From Trachythela sp. YZ-2020 (lineage: Eukaryota > Cnidaria > Anthozoa > Malacalcyonacea > Clavulariidae), in assembly GCA_016169945.1 (NCBI GenBank), contig JADLSH010000349.1:496001-560000 (forward strand): a stretch of DNA of 64,000 nucleotides, written 5' to 3'. A model generated the notes under the pieces. It worked only from the letters and a program-made list of their open reading frames with translations. It was not told the DNA's origin and did not search any database. This document shows, in pieces, positions 44,661 through 55,767 of this stretch. A program made the position numbers and the translations under genes. Within the stretch, counting starts at the first letter, position 1. Each line of letters begins with the position of its first letter.

Positions 44661-45960
44661 ATTTACAAACATTAAAATTAGCATACAATTTTTCTATTAA
44701 GAAATATACTTATTTGCATAATTTACCATAAAAGAGTTTTTGTAACGATTTGTATTACATTTGGCCAAGCGAAATGTTCTATTTGTACTTAACTGATTGT
44801 GAATGCTATTAGTTCTTTCAGGGAGTAAATCAGCTAGTTTATGATCCTTATCTTTTACTATTTCTTTAACAAAACTTCCTGCAGAGAAATTCTCGTCTAT
44901 CAAATAGAGTTGGAATATTAGCTTTTAGTATTGCATCATTGTATTGTATTCCAGGAAATACGGGGGGCGTTAGCAAGTTCCGAAGATGCAGTTCGGATTA
45001 CATATCCATGTCTGGAATATGTAATTTAATGGCAAACTCGAAACTGCTACGTCACAAAACGTCATAAAACTGAACATCCAAACATTGCTCAAATCTCAAA
45101 TATTCGTCGAATTCATATAGCTCGGTAAAGACGTCTGAGTACGAATCACAAATTAAGGTTCTCAATGAGTTCTCACTTCATGTAAAACGCTAATGTTTGA
45201 GCGCAACCGATTCTTAGCCAGTGCGCTAAGTAGAGGCTGTCACCCCGAAAACATTTAAAATGGCGGGCATTTCTAGACGTAAAAATAGCGCAAAGATTAA
45301 AGTTAACTATTCAATGTTGTTAATCAAAATAACAAGGCTTTCTTATGCCGGTTATTTTCCGAAAATAACGGCCGCCATCTTGTTCGGGAGGGTGAAAGTC
45401 TCTCGTTACCGCACTGGCTAGGAACATGGCGGCCGGCCGACAATTGAAGAAAATAAAGAAAAAATAAATTCCGGAGAATAATGTCATTTTGAATTTCAAA
45501 ATATGAATAAAACAAGACAAGTTTGGACTCTTTTAAAATCATCGTCAGAAAGAATAGCAACAGAATAATGGTCGGTTACGCATTTGGCCTGAAGTGAGAC
45601 CTCTGTCTAGATCTGTATCTACTCTGTGGCTTCGCGCCGGCTCGGGGAATATATACTGGTAAGGCGCTGATGCACCTTTCCCCTTCCACTAGGTACAGCC
45701 CTGAACATAAACAATATTTCTCACCGCGCAAAGATTACAAGTATTGATTTCATAACATCTTTTCAGTTTTAGGAAGTCAGACGGCATTCCTCTTTTCGAC
45801 GACCGACCATCAAATGTTGGTAAATATACTCAGTCATTAGCACCATACTGTTAATACCATATAACTTGAGTAAGCGAAGAACAGGCAGTGTAAATTATAT
45901 TATCTTGCTAAAAAACACAGCAGTGCATTCCTTGAGGCCATTACGGAAGAAAACCTTTTC
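44660..45960. other. No gene recognised
   Basis: AT-rich, with two GCCGCCAT-type strings (about 45370 and 45425) and an ATGGCGGGC start-like string at 45260 followed by only 13 codons. I see no supported gene. Confidence 0.4.
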
Positions 45961-45968
45961 ACGTAAGA

Positions 45969-47313
45969 GAGAGCGCGCGCTAGGTGAGAAGTTAGGGGGG
46001 AGGTGAAAAAGCGAAGGGAGAGGCGAAATGAACGCCTGCCCAAATCCTATTCATAAACGAGACAAGGCTAAAACAAATACGACTGGAAATTATAGTAACA
46101 CCTCTTCAAATAACCAATGAAAAAACGCTGCAGAAATTAGTGATGATTGAGCGCTAACGTTCCGGAATGATGTGCCTGAACATCGCTGTAGGTGTTCGCT
46201 TGCAAACAATACAATACAATTAAAATTTATTTTAACACGGTAAAAATCTTCAGTATAACATAATTTACAAAACAAAGCATGCATGACAAAAATATTAGGA
46301 TCTACTGGTTTACAAGATTGCCGTGTGGGAGTTCATTTAAATTAGTATAATATTTATCTACAGCTTTTCGGAACTGTGCAAATGATTGAAGCATTCGTAT
46401 ATTTTCAGGGATACTATTCCACAATTGTGCTCCACTATATTGAAAACTTCAGATAATTAATTCGTGGCTTAGGCAGATTTAACTTGAAATTGTACTCTGA
46501 GCCACGAACTGAAAAAAAGATTTTGTAGATAGGTAGGTGTATTACCTTTGAGCGTTTTAAAATTTAAACATCAAACCAGCCTTAAACTTTTTGCGTCTTA
46601 ATGACAGGTTATCCAAGCACGAAGTATCAAGAAGCACTCCAGCGTTAGCATCGTAGCTGGACCTCGTAATGACTCTAGTCGCCCGGTTCTGCAATTTTTG
46701 TAGTTTGGAACTTAGAAGAAGTTGTGGTGCATTCTGAGATACTTCGGTTAATTTCGTATCAGTAAGTGAACATGCAGTCATTCCAAGAGACTGTGCTTCA
46801 GCAATCGATCTGGTCTTTCATAATGCTCTCCAAAGGACCTACCACAATACTACACTATTGAGTACCGCCATCTAAAATCTCTAGCTTCGATTTGGCTATT
46901 GTAAACATTTGAAAGATTAAGCTTTCTCAAAGCCCGTTGGCAGAACAGCAAGCATGTCTAGACCAAAAAGCAGCTCGGTAACGGATTTTTGCTGTTCCGG
47001 CTTAAGAATAATTTCATAACCTACACGCTCAGATAATTCAGACACAGTCTGCTCCACTGTCTGACGAAATACAATCCACCATGCGGCAAGGTGCAGTTGT
47101 TTTTAACAGTTTTTAAGCGTATTACCGATTTGTTGCCAGATCTCACTGATCTCAGTGAGTATACGCGAAAGCGCATATTAGCAAATGGGAATTTAACCGA
47201 AGGTTTTGGACACAAAAGTCTCGTTTATGAATAGGATTTGGGCAGGCGTTCATTTCGCCTCTTCCTTCGCTTTTTCTCCTCCCCCCCTATCTTCTCACCT
47301 AGCGCGCACTCTC
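45969..47313. repeat. Foldback element: ~93-bp inverted arms around a LINE fragment
   Basis: Left arm 45969-46061 (GCGCGCTAGGTGAGAAG ... CCAAATCCTATTCATAAACG) is repeated inverted at 47219-47313. A LINE fragment lies inside. The right arm is followed by a second, ~76-bp tandem copy of its G/A-rich part and by GAACGCCTGCCACGCAGGC (47439-47457), which recurs at 49730. Confidence 0.7.
46205..46830 (-). pseudogene. LINE RT C-terminal fragment
   Basis: The minus strand gives KLQKLQNRATRVITRSSYD, then (after frameshifts) NSIPENIRMLQSFAQFRK and AVDKYYTNLNELPHGN, the RT thumb and tail. The 3' end is an (ATTGT)n-like tail at about 46207-46225. It lies between the arms of the foldback structure. Confidence 0.75.
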
Positions 47314-47324
47314 AAAAAAAAGCG

Positions 47325-49760
47325 CGCGCTCTAAACAAAACTCCCTCGCTTTTTCTCCTCCCCCTTATCTTCTCACCTAGCGCGCACTCTCTCAAAAAAA
47401 GCGCGCACTCTAAACAAAACTCCCTCCCCCACAATAGAACGCCTGCCACGCAGGCTAGGCATGTACTAGCTCCAACGCGTTGTCTCATTAACTTAAATTA
47501 ATATTATCTATAAATAAAATTTGGTAAAATGTTTCTCATACCGCGGAGCAGTATCATGCAATACGTCTTCCTCATGAAATTGTTGACAAGTATGAGTGTC
47601 TCTCACTAGATTGACTGCGGGACGTTTTTTTCCAAATATAAATGCTCCATTTCGCTCGATTTCGGGATGGAACAAAACACGTCCCGCCTACATATAAATG
47701 AAACGCAACGAATATCAGAGAAATATAATCACGTCGAGATCCCAATCATCGTCCCACGATAGCTACAGGACTATATACCACACAATATTTTCTAATATAA
47801 TTGTTAATGAAGGTTAACGTTGATTTAAACATTATTTTGATGAATAACTATTATGAATAGCAAAGCGTAGAATTTTATGAGTTATAGCGTGGAATAGCAA
47901 AGCGTAGAGCTAGAGAAATACACACTAAATAACATTTTACAGGTTTAATAAATGAATTTGAGCAATATTTGCAACGAGTTGCAAGCTCCATGAGGCGTGC
48001 AGTTGCGAGCTCGTGAATTGCGTCCAGTTGAAATATAACTTTAGTAATTTAGCTCGCATAACATTAATTTCTTATTATGCTGTAAATTACTTATTTTTAG
48101 GAAGTGGCATATCTACTCATTGAACGGGTAAGTGAAGGGCAGGTGGTGTACTACTCCAGTTGACGAATGTCTGGCACCCCCATCCCTGCAGCAAAGCCAT
48201 AGGGAAGGGGCAATTGGTGGTGCCTGCCACACTCTTGCCCATGACAACAATCATGGCAAAAGGTTAATGAAGCACGTAAAAATCAGTAAAATATATGTGT
48301 GGAAAGTGTTGGCCATTTCTTGCACACCAACGTGTTTTACTAGTCAATCCAGTCTGCGTTGGGGAACGTGTCTCTGGTAGGGTCCAGGGGTTTCGAGAAA
48401 TAGGGTTATGCCTCTTTGGGCCCTATTTTAAGAGGGCAATGTGTGCATGCATTGATTTGGTTATATCAAATAACCAACTTCAAATTACTTGGTTATATTA
48501 AACAAGACGCCTGCTCAGGCGTTCACACTGGCATTATAATGCGTGCTGGTGTGTGAAAACTATACGACCTTATGGTAACCGTTGCGAAATTTCTATGTCT
48601 CCAAGTCACAAAATTTCAAGGATTTTAATACGTCTGTTGACAGGCTATAGGGTTCAGCTAATACGCAGGTAATATACTACAAACATTCGAGTATGTTAGG
48701 TTTAAAAATTCAAAGAAAACTACATCAATAGTAAACAAACCGAAAAAAACGTTGAAGAAAAAAAAGAAGAATTTTCGCACGGAAAATTAGAGAATCTCAA
48801 CACTGGGCATTACGGCCAGTGTAATACCAATTTTAAGACTGTGAGTTAATTTGGTTATATCAAATAACCAAAAATGTTCGACCACAAATGACGTAACAAC
48901 ACAAAACACATTAAGCCACCCCTCCCAGAGGCGTGGATTGTAAATTTTTGGAACGTTTCCCACATTCTGACACGAGGTTCAAAGGCTGTCGCCATTTCCT
49001 TGTTTCTCCTGCTTTGTCATGGCTTCAGATAGATTGGAAAGATCGTTAACCGAAGCTATCGGAAGGACAATTCGAGAAACATTCAGGCGCGAAGTAAATT
49101 CACCGTTCATGTCTTATGAATATTCATAATTGTAAACAAATTTCTAGCCGAGGCGCTACTGACCCAGCGGAGCCTAGTAGAATCTTGGCATATTCAGACT
49201 TTATTTACGAACTAGGTCTGCTTATGTGGTGATTTAACGTTCCTATAATAAGGACTGAGTATATCAATGTGACATCTTGTATTCGCCACTTGCATTTCAC
49301 TGATCTCACTGACTAGAATATTCATAAATTAATGTATCGTTTTAACATGGCTCTTTGTGTCACTGTAGCCATTAGAGGGACTAGCAGAAGGGAGGGCAAC
49401 AACAGCCTAATCGCTCACAGACGAGTCCAGTATAAAATTATATTCATGAATAATGGCTGCTCCAATGCAGCTTCAAATGTCTGCATTAGTTGCATTGGAA
49501 TTATCTCTATGGAATTGTCCATGTCCAGCAAATAACGAAAGTAAACTCTAATCCAAACCCTAACCCTAATTCGTGTTTGTAGGACATGGAATTATTCCGT
49601 CTTGGTCAAAACTCCCACTCTGACCAGATATGGGGTTTTAATTGACTATTGCATAAAACTGATGTGCTAGGTGAGCGCGCGCTCTCGAAAAAAGAGCGCG
49701 CTCTAAACAAAACTCCCTCCCCCACAATAGAACGCCTACCACGCAGGCTAGGTGAACCGG
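47325..49760. repeat. Copies of the CGCGCACTCT / GCAGGC repeat
   Basis: The segment 47370-47460 (AGCGCGCACTCT, AACAAAACTCCCTCCCCCAC, CGCCTGCCACGCAGGC) recurs at about 49667-49760 with few changes. CGCCTGC...GCAGGC is palindromic and probably a transposon end. Confidence 0.55.
47760..49660. other. No gene supported
   Basis: There is no long coding frame. Two items stand out. A 21-nt palindrome, TTGGTTATATCAAATAACCAA, occurs at 48459-48479 and 48850-48870, bracketing about 370 bp. A start-like ATG at 49019 opens MASDRLERSLTEAIGRTIRE, followed after about 28 codons by GTAAAT, which might be a first exon. Confidence 0.35.
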
Positions 49761-50511
49761 GCCAAACATCAAGTGACCTAGTCAGCGTACGTCGCTTTGA
49801 ACAACGTTAACGAAAAGATACTTCTTTTCATATGTTTACGGCCCATGTGGACTTATAAAAACATCAATTTGACATGGAAAATATTACAAATTACCTTCAA
49901 TTTATGCTGATTTAAGTTCGGCGAAATCACATATTCAAGCCGCCAGCAACACAAGTTTGTCGCCCTGAACCACTTTATTTTGTTTAGCCAGCCCGATGTG
50001 AGTGGTCATGCAACGAGCGCCGAAGGCGCGAGACATCCTAGGGGGGTCTGGGGGCATGCTCCCCCGGGAAATTGACTCCCAGAATTGTCATATGCAGCAA
50101 TCTGGGCATCACCTTCTACGAATAGCTTGACCTAATAAAGGAAAAAATGTTGAGAATTTTGCATATTTCAGAGACCAATAATGAAGGTTAACACAAAAAT
50201 AGGAAAACCCATTCAGAATAATGTCTAAATTTTAACCGTTTCGCTCATTTTCACGAGAATTGCCATAAAAGGGCTAGATTATGTCGTATTATAATAAAAA
50301 TGGATTCATTTCAAAGATATCACAAAGACCCGTCGAATGGTGGTATTTACGAGTTTGTACCGTGTAAACCAAAGGTAGGATTAGGAAAGCGAAATGAATA
50401 TTTAATTAGTTTATATTATTCAATTATTGTTAATTTGTAAACAAAACAAAATTCAGTGTGTTTAAAAGCGGCTAAATTGGCCGCATAGCGTTGTAAACAA
50501 ACACAATTTAC

Positions 50512-50775
50512 TTCACTAAAGAGATCGTAAAACACTGAATCGAACGGTGGTATTGCCATCAACATAGCATGCAGCGAACCGAAGATATATGTCCCCTGCC
50601 GGTCAAATAGCATTTTCTTGACGAAAGTCTGGTGTTGGTCGCTGCTTAACAATAATATTCTGTTCAGCAGTACTGCAGTAGCCCAAGCAGAAAAGGATTT
50701 TCTCACCAACTCCGAAACAATATCGTTAACTTCGAGTGAAGAATAACTCGAAATGCCTGAATTACTTGAAGCCAT
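50512..50775 (-). CDS. Possible first exon of an unrecognised gene
   Basis: From an ATG at 50775 the minus strand is open for about 88 codons (SLEVNDIVSELVRKSFSAWA, LLSSDQHQTFVKKMLFDRQ, YIFGSLHAMLMAIPPFDSVF) to GTAAAT at 50506-50511, a plausible donor. The predicted peptide is helical. No domain or downstream exon is recognised. Confidence 0.3.
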
Positions 50776-50789
50776 GTTCATTCAGGCGG

Positions 50790-51920
50790 AAAGCTTTGAG
50801 CAAAGAGGCTGTGATCTAGTCGCCCTCCGCCCGCTTATTGTTCCGCCCGCTTATTTTATCCGCCCCCTAATATTTTTCCGCCCGACTATTTTATCGCCCA
50901 TTTATATAATAACCACTCAAAAATAAAGCGACTGCTTCGCAGGCTATCTGTGATCAGGTTGGGCTGGCCGTTAGTCATGCAAATCGAAAATTGCATGACC
51001 ACAGTGTAAAAAACAACCGCATTGCGCGTGCGCAAACATTGTAAGCCAATCAGAAAACAAGAAACCTAAAATAAAATAATACTAGGGTACCTGCAAGGAA
51101 TGCTGCGGGACTGTTATTATTGTTTAGCTTCTTGAAACAAACATGCAAACAAATATGCAACACAAATTATATTCAGTAGACGGTAATTATTGGCATTGAC
51201 CCAGTGGGTTGCGCGCTGTCAGTAGATGCATACCCTAGCATAGTTTGCAGGATGAGACAAGCTAAATATATCACGAAACATGAAAGACATCAAATTTTGT
51301 AACATCTATTTCAAAATATCAATATTTTCCATGTATTGTTCTACCACATGGAATTCCCACATGAAACCCATGTTTACTGCGATGAGTAATTTGACACTGC
51401 CACGGAAGGAAATTTGCATATTTTGTCATTTGGAAAGCTATAAACGAAAGCGTTGTTCCATCATTCTGTTCTTACTTTGCTGGATATGTGAGTCACCTAC
51501 ATGTCAAGCACAACTCATTTCAACTCATTGCCATTCGAATATTTGTCTTAGTGCGCGCAGAACTGAGACCCTGTCTGTTCTGACAATAATATGTGAATGC
51601 GACTGGACAAAAATGTTAAGTCCATTGTAAAATAGGAATAAAAACATATTTATATGCCTACAGTAGCCTATTTAATAGGTCAAACCTTGCACAAATCAGA
51701 ATGATTCAGTCAGGCAATTTAGACGATCAATTGGCTTTGATAATCATAAATTAGCGAACCTTATTTCGAAAGTGGATTCCATGTCTTGTCACATTCTGAG
51801 AAAAGTCAAGGAAGTGGAAATACCGAAGTTTAAAACAGAACGGTTTAAAAAATCATTAATCGCCAGTAGTATTAATACGAACAAGTAGTCTTAAGGGGGT
51901 ACACTACAAAATTTTAAAGG
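50790..51920. other. No gene recognised
   Basis: It starts with a C-rich tract of CCGCCCGCTTATT-type repeats (50820-50910). The rest is AT-rich without supported coding. Confidence 0.4.
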
Positions 51921-51928
51921 AAAATCCT

Positions 51929-52008
51929 ATTTTTGAAATTAGCCATATTATGCATCGTTAATGATCCATTTTTCGTTTTCTGGTGTTAATTTTTCTATTT
52001 GTTTGGCG
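51929..52008. repeat. Dispersed repeat, inverse copy of 1656-1735
   Basis: Reverse complement of the 1656-1735 segment with a few mismatches (CTGGTGTTAATTTTTC, GTTTGGCGG). It begins shortly after GGGGGTACACTAC, which could be an element end. Confidence 0.65.
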
Positions 52009-52077
52009 GAAAATGGGTAAATGGGGAAAATAGCAGCTTGTTTGAAATTTTGTCCCGTAGTAACCACCATCACCCTT

Positions 52078-52445
52078 GACAAATTTTCCTTGACAAGTTT
52101 TCCTTGACAAGTTTTATTTTTCCATTGTACGGCAAAAAATTGACAAGTTTTCTTGAGCCTTGTTTAAAAGCTAGTCATGCCAGCCTTTTAACAAGGAAAA
52201 TTGTTCGTGTGTATGGCCGACAAGGAAAACTTGACAAGGAAATGCGCAGACGCCAGTGCTCGAGCGGCCATTCATCCATTGTCATTTGTCACTATAAACA
52301 TGAAGTATTCACTTGTGTCGTTAATACACAGGCTCGTAAAACTTGTCAAGGAAAAATTGATCGAAAAAAAACGTGTTTGCCGTACACACGACCAAGTAAA
52401 CTCGACAAAGAACTTGTCAAGGGAAAATACTCGTCTGTACGGGGC
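52078..52445. repeat. Inverted-repeat element built on TTGACAAGTTTTCC
   Basis: Five or more copies of CTTGACAAGTTTTCC on the left (52078-52155) face inverted copies (GGAAAACTTGACAAGG and variants) at 52210-52430. CCGTACA / TGTACGG pairs lie near both ends. Non-autonomous structured repeat; the open frames across it are by-products. Confidence 0.55.
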
Positions 52446-52449
52446 TTAA

Positions 52450-53060
52450 CCCTACCCTAACCTCTAACTGAGCCTGATGTCTGAGTGATGATGAATTATT
52501 TATAATATAGCATTTGCAAACTCTCAACGCTGATTGGCTGAGAGCCGTGTTTACATAACTCGATGTAAACACGGAAAATTTCCTTTATATTTCTTAGTGC
52601 TATATTATAAAAAAATATAAAACACTGTTGTATCGTATACATATACCCATATCATATATCATAATTACCTGTCAATCTGTTGTACATATCAATCTATTAA
52701 TTCTAACAATAAATTAGTCTTTGATTCACACTCTGCGCGTAACATCCTAGCGGTCTTATATAAGCACAAATAACGAAATACAAAAGTGGCGACGAGGATA
52801 ACTGAGTGACGATGATGGCACTTCATCTTCTGGAACAGAACAAGCCGCATCAAACCAAGCAAATAACAACACAGCAATTTTTAGCGCTCCTAGAAGTGGT
52901 CTAGTCCAGTTTCTCAGCGTTTCCACACAATTTCTCGTTTTCCCAATTTCCACTCGTATTGATATAACTGTATGTAAACACGGAAAGTGTTTTATATTTC
53001 TTAAATGTAAACTACATAACCTAGTATCCCTGTGTAGACAGTTGATAAAAAGGTTTTTAG
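52450..53060. other. No gene recognised
   Basis: A/T-rich with a small inverted pair (GTGTTTACATAACTCGAT / ATCGATGTAAACAC-like, about 52548-52575). Nothing coding is supported. Confidence 0.35.
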
Positions 53061-53064
53061 GCAG

Positions 53065-53530
53065 ACTCATAACCAGTGAACTCTAAGTAAACTGGAACGC
53101 TAACTCCTATGATCAAGTCCTATGATTCGTTGAAGCCAAGCTAGTTTTTCTGAGTTTTGAGTTGAAATACTTAACGCCGAACATTGGGCTGCATATCAAA
53201 TTGAAGCTATTAAAAAGTTCTATTTCATATAAAAACTTCAAGACTTTAGGCAAAATGGAAATACTTAAAAAATACAAAAACAACCGCAATTTTGTAAAAT
53301 ACGGCAAATTTTCCCTCAAAGTTTTAAGTATTTCCCTTTTACCTAAAGTCTTGAAGTTTTTATATCAAATATAACATTTTAATTTAATAGCTTTAATTTC
53401 ATATACAGCCCAATGTTCGGCGTTAAGTATTTCAACTGAAAACTCAGAAAAACTGAATTAAGCTGGCTTCAATTCTCCCCCTGCGTTAGCGTTCCAGTTT
53501 ACTTATAGTTCAATGCTCACAACTCATTGA
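53065..53530. repeat. Long imperfect palindrome, ~230-bp arms
   Basis: The left arm reads GTAAACTGGAACGCTAAC ... GAAGCCAAGCT ... CTGAGTTTTGAGTTGAAATA, TTAACGCCGAACATTGGGCT, CTTCAAGACTTTAGG; the right arm carries all of these in inverse order to GTTAGCGTTCCAGTTTAC. The centre is near 53290. A foldback or MITE-like element; its transcript would form a long hairpin. Confidence 0.75.
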
Positions 53531-54970
53531 CTCATAACTCATTGACTCATTTGACTCATAAAACAGGCATCCCGCCCAAAACGGATGTTCACTCCAATTA
53601 GCAAATTCCAATTAACAAACGTAATAAACGGAAAATCTCTACAAGACTAAATTGTATCCTTTATTAAAAAATACATGTAAAATGTTTTTCTTTGTTACTT
53701 CAAAATTTCATCAAAGCCATGAGCGTTTTAAAGGAGAAAGCAGTGCTCCTTTATGACGTTATCAGCGACTTTTAACAGCACGAAATATCCCAGTTGATCC
53801 TTACAGCAAGGAGACAAATATGTACTTAAAAGCCGATTTTTTGTGTGTTGAGTTGTCCAAATCATTGTATTATCAACAATAATTTTTCTAAAATGGACAG
53901 GAGCAACAATATTCCTTTTTGTTATTTATTTCGAATATTAAAAAATCTTGAGTAGCTCCTTTGGAACATCTCCGGCCTGTTTGAGGCAGCACTTTCCTTG
54001 CGATAGTAACTCCTATAGTAATAACAATTATCCTAACATTCTCTTATTAGGCTACAGTGAAATATAGTGTCACCGAAAAAGACAGATTGATACAGGTCCA
54101 CCGATCTAAGGTATGTACGAATTTTTACAATTATTTTAGCATTATTTCACGTTTTGGGTTCCAGTTTAGGCGAAATGCATATTGCACTATTTTTTAGCAA
54201 AACTCAAAACTTTCGAGCACATAAAAAACGTTAGCCTACGTCATGGACCATACTCCGTGACGCACAAAACGTGCGACCGACTTTGTTTACTGACCTTCAT
54301 ATTGTCTCTGGACTACTATTTATTCTGAAGTCCGCACGCGGCTGCATATAAATTATCAATATTAACTACACGCTATTGAGCGTTAAGTTGCTGGGTCTTT
54401 TTAAGGGTATTCCTGAGAGATTTACGTACTTGTTATGCACTAGTCAATCGAAACCCCGACCCCCTCCGGGCTCAGACGGGGTTTTAAGGGGACTTTGCGG
54501 GGGAAATACGGAGTTTTAACAAACGTTACCGTCATGCTACCCGGAGTTTTAACACTGACACAAATGCCGGAATAAAATGCCGGAAATTTAATTCTCGTAA
54601 TAAACTGACACACGTTCGCCACTTCGCCAGACTTTCTTTTTGACAGCTCGATTCCTGTAACAGCACGTTTTTCAGTTTTTCAAAAATGACTGATCAGACG
54701 ACTACAATCATGGAAATTAATTCGTAGACAATATACTAATTTCTCAAATTGACGCCCTGCCCCTCCATACAATGTTGGTGTGTGCATGAAATCAAACCCA
54801 TCAAATTTATGGTTTTCATAAAAAGTCTACGTATATTATTTCCACAATTGTCTAAATTTCAAGAAAATTTTGAGCGTTGTCTCTTCCTTGCGCAATTAAA
54901 ACGTGAATCATCAGACAAACTTAAAGGCATGGGCTATAATACAGTACATGTAATGCATATTTATGACAGT
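53530..54970. other. No gene recognised
   Basis: AT-rich, with short frames only. No matches to other parts of the window were noticed. Confidence 0.4.
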
Positions 54971-54977
54971 TATAATA

Positions 54978-55470
54978 CAGTCGATCCCCTATAAGGGGAC
55001 ACCTCTCTTAAGCGGACACATATCTCAGGTCCCATTCGTTTTCTTTAATAAAAAGCTCGTGCTAGAATGCTATTCGGAGATTAGTCGGATGTCGGTTACG
55101 ACTATTCTTTCACTAGCTGTTGTTACTCTATGCTATAGAAATCTGAGACGCATATAATTTGGGCCTGAGATTTCTATATACGCTGACTAAAGGGCATGGT
55201 TTTAAACTGTTAGAAACAAATCGCTGTGTTTATAGATGGTGAGTTATTTACGTTTCTTATATTATCTCATGCAGAGGTATGTTTTACCTAAGAATAAAGA
55301 TAGTGTGTATACCGGCCAGGAGCATATATACCTTGTCAACACTTACTTTAAATTTGTAGTCTTAAGTATGAAGTAATGTAATTATCTATGTGTATTTTTA
55401 TGTATGTATCCTATATGCCAATATACTTAGGCGAGGTCCCGAAGGTGTCCGCTTAATAGGGGTTCGACTG
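54978..55470. mobile_element. pogo/Tigger-type MITE, 493 bp
   Basis: CAGTCGA(T/A)CCCCTATAAG at the left and its inverse at the right (CTTAATAGGGGTTCGACTG) are flanked by TA on both sides. CAGTCGA...CCC ends with a TA duplication are typical of the pogo/Tigger branch of Tc1/mariner. No transposase inside. Confidence 0.8.
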
Positions 55471-55767
55471 TAATATTCAAAGTATTATAAAGAGATAATG
55501 GGGACAAGTGAATATTTAAACTTACATCTTATTCAGTTATTCGGGCGCTGATTTTATTCAAGGAGAGCTTCTAATGTAATAAATTTGTAAGCTTTGATGT
55601 GGTTGACGCTTTGTTGTGTAAAGTTTCGTGAGCGTTCGACATGACATAATGCATATTTATATTCACCATCGCGCATTTCCGGCCTTATATTTTAAAATTA
55701 ATTATTTGATTGGAGGATTTGATTCAACTAAAATTTTTAAATGCGTTAACTAAAATTTTTGTTGACG

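Noticed and set aside
47238..47501. 87-codon Ser/Pro/Phe-rich frame
   Set aside because: It is translation of the pyrimidine-rich foldback arm and its tandem copy.
49555..49575. CCCTAACCCTAA as an interstitial telomere
   Set aside because: Only about two units are present, which is not enough to differ from chance. CCCTACCCTAACC near 52447 is degenerate.
52104..52460. 118-codon frame
   Set aside because: It runs over the inverted-repeat array of TTGACAAG units; the Lys/Thr-rich text follows from the repeat.
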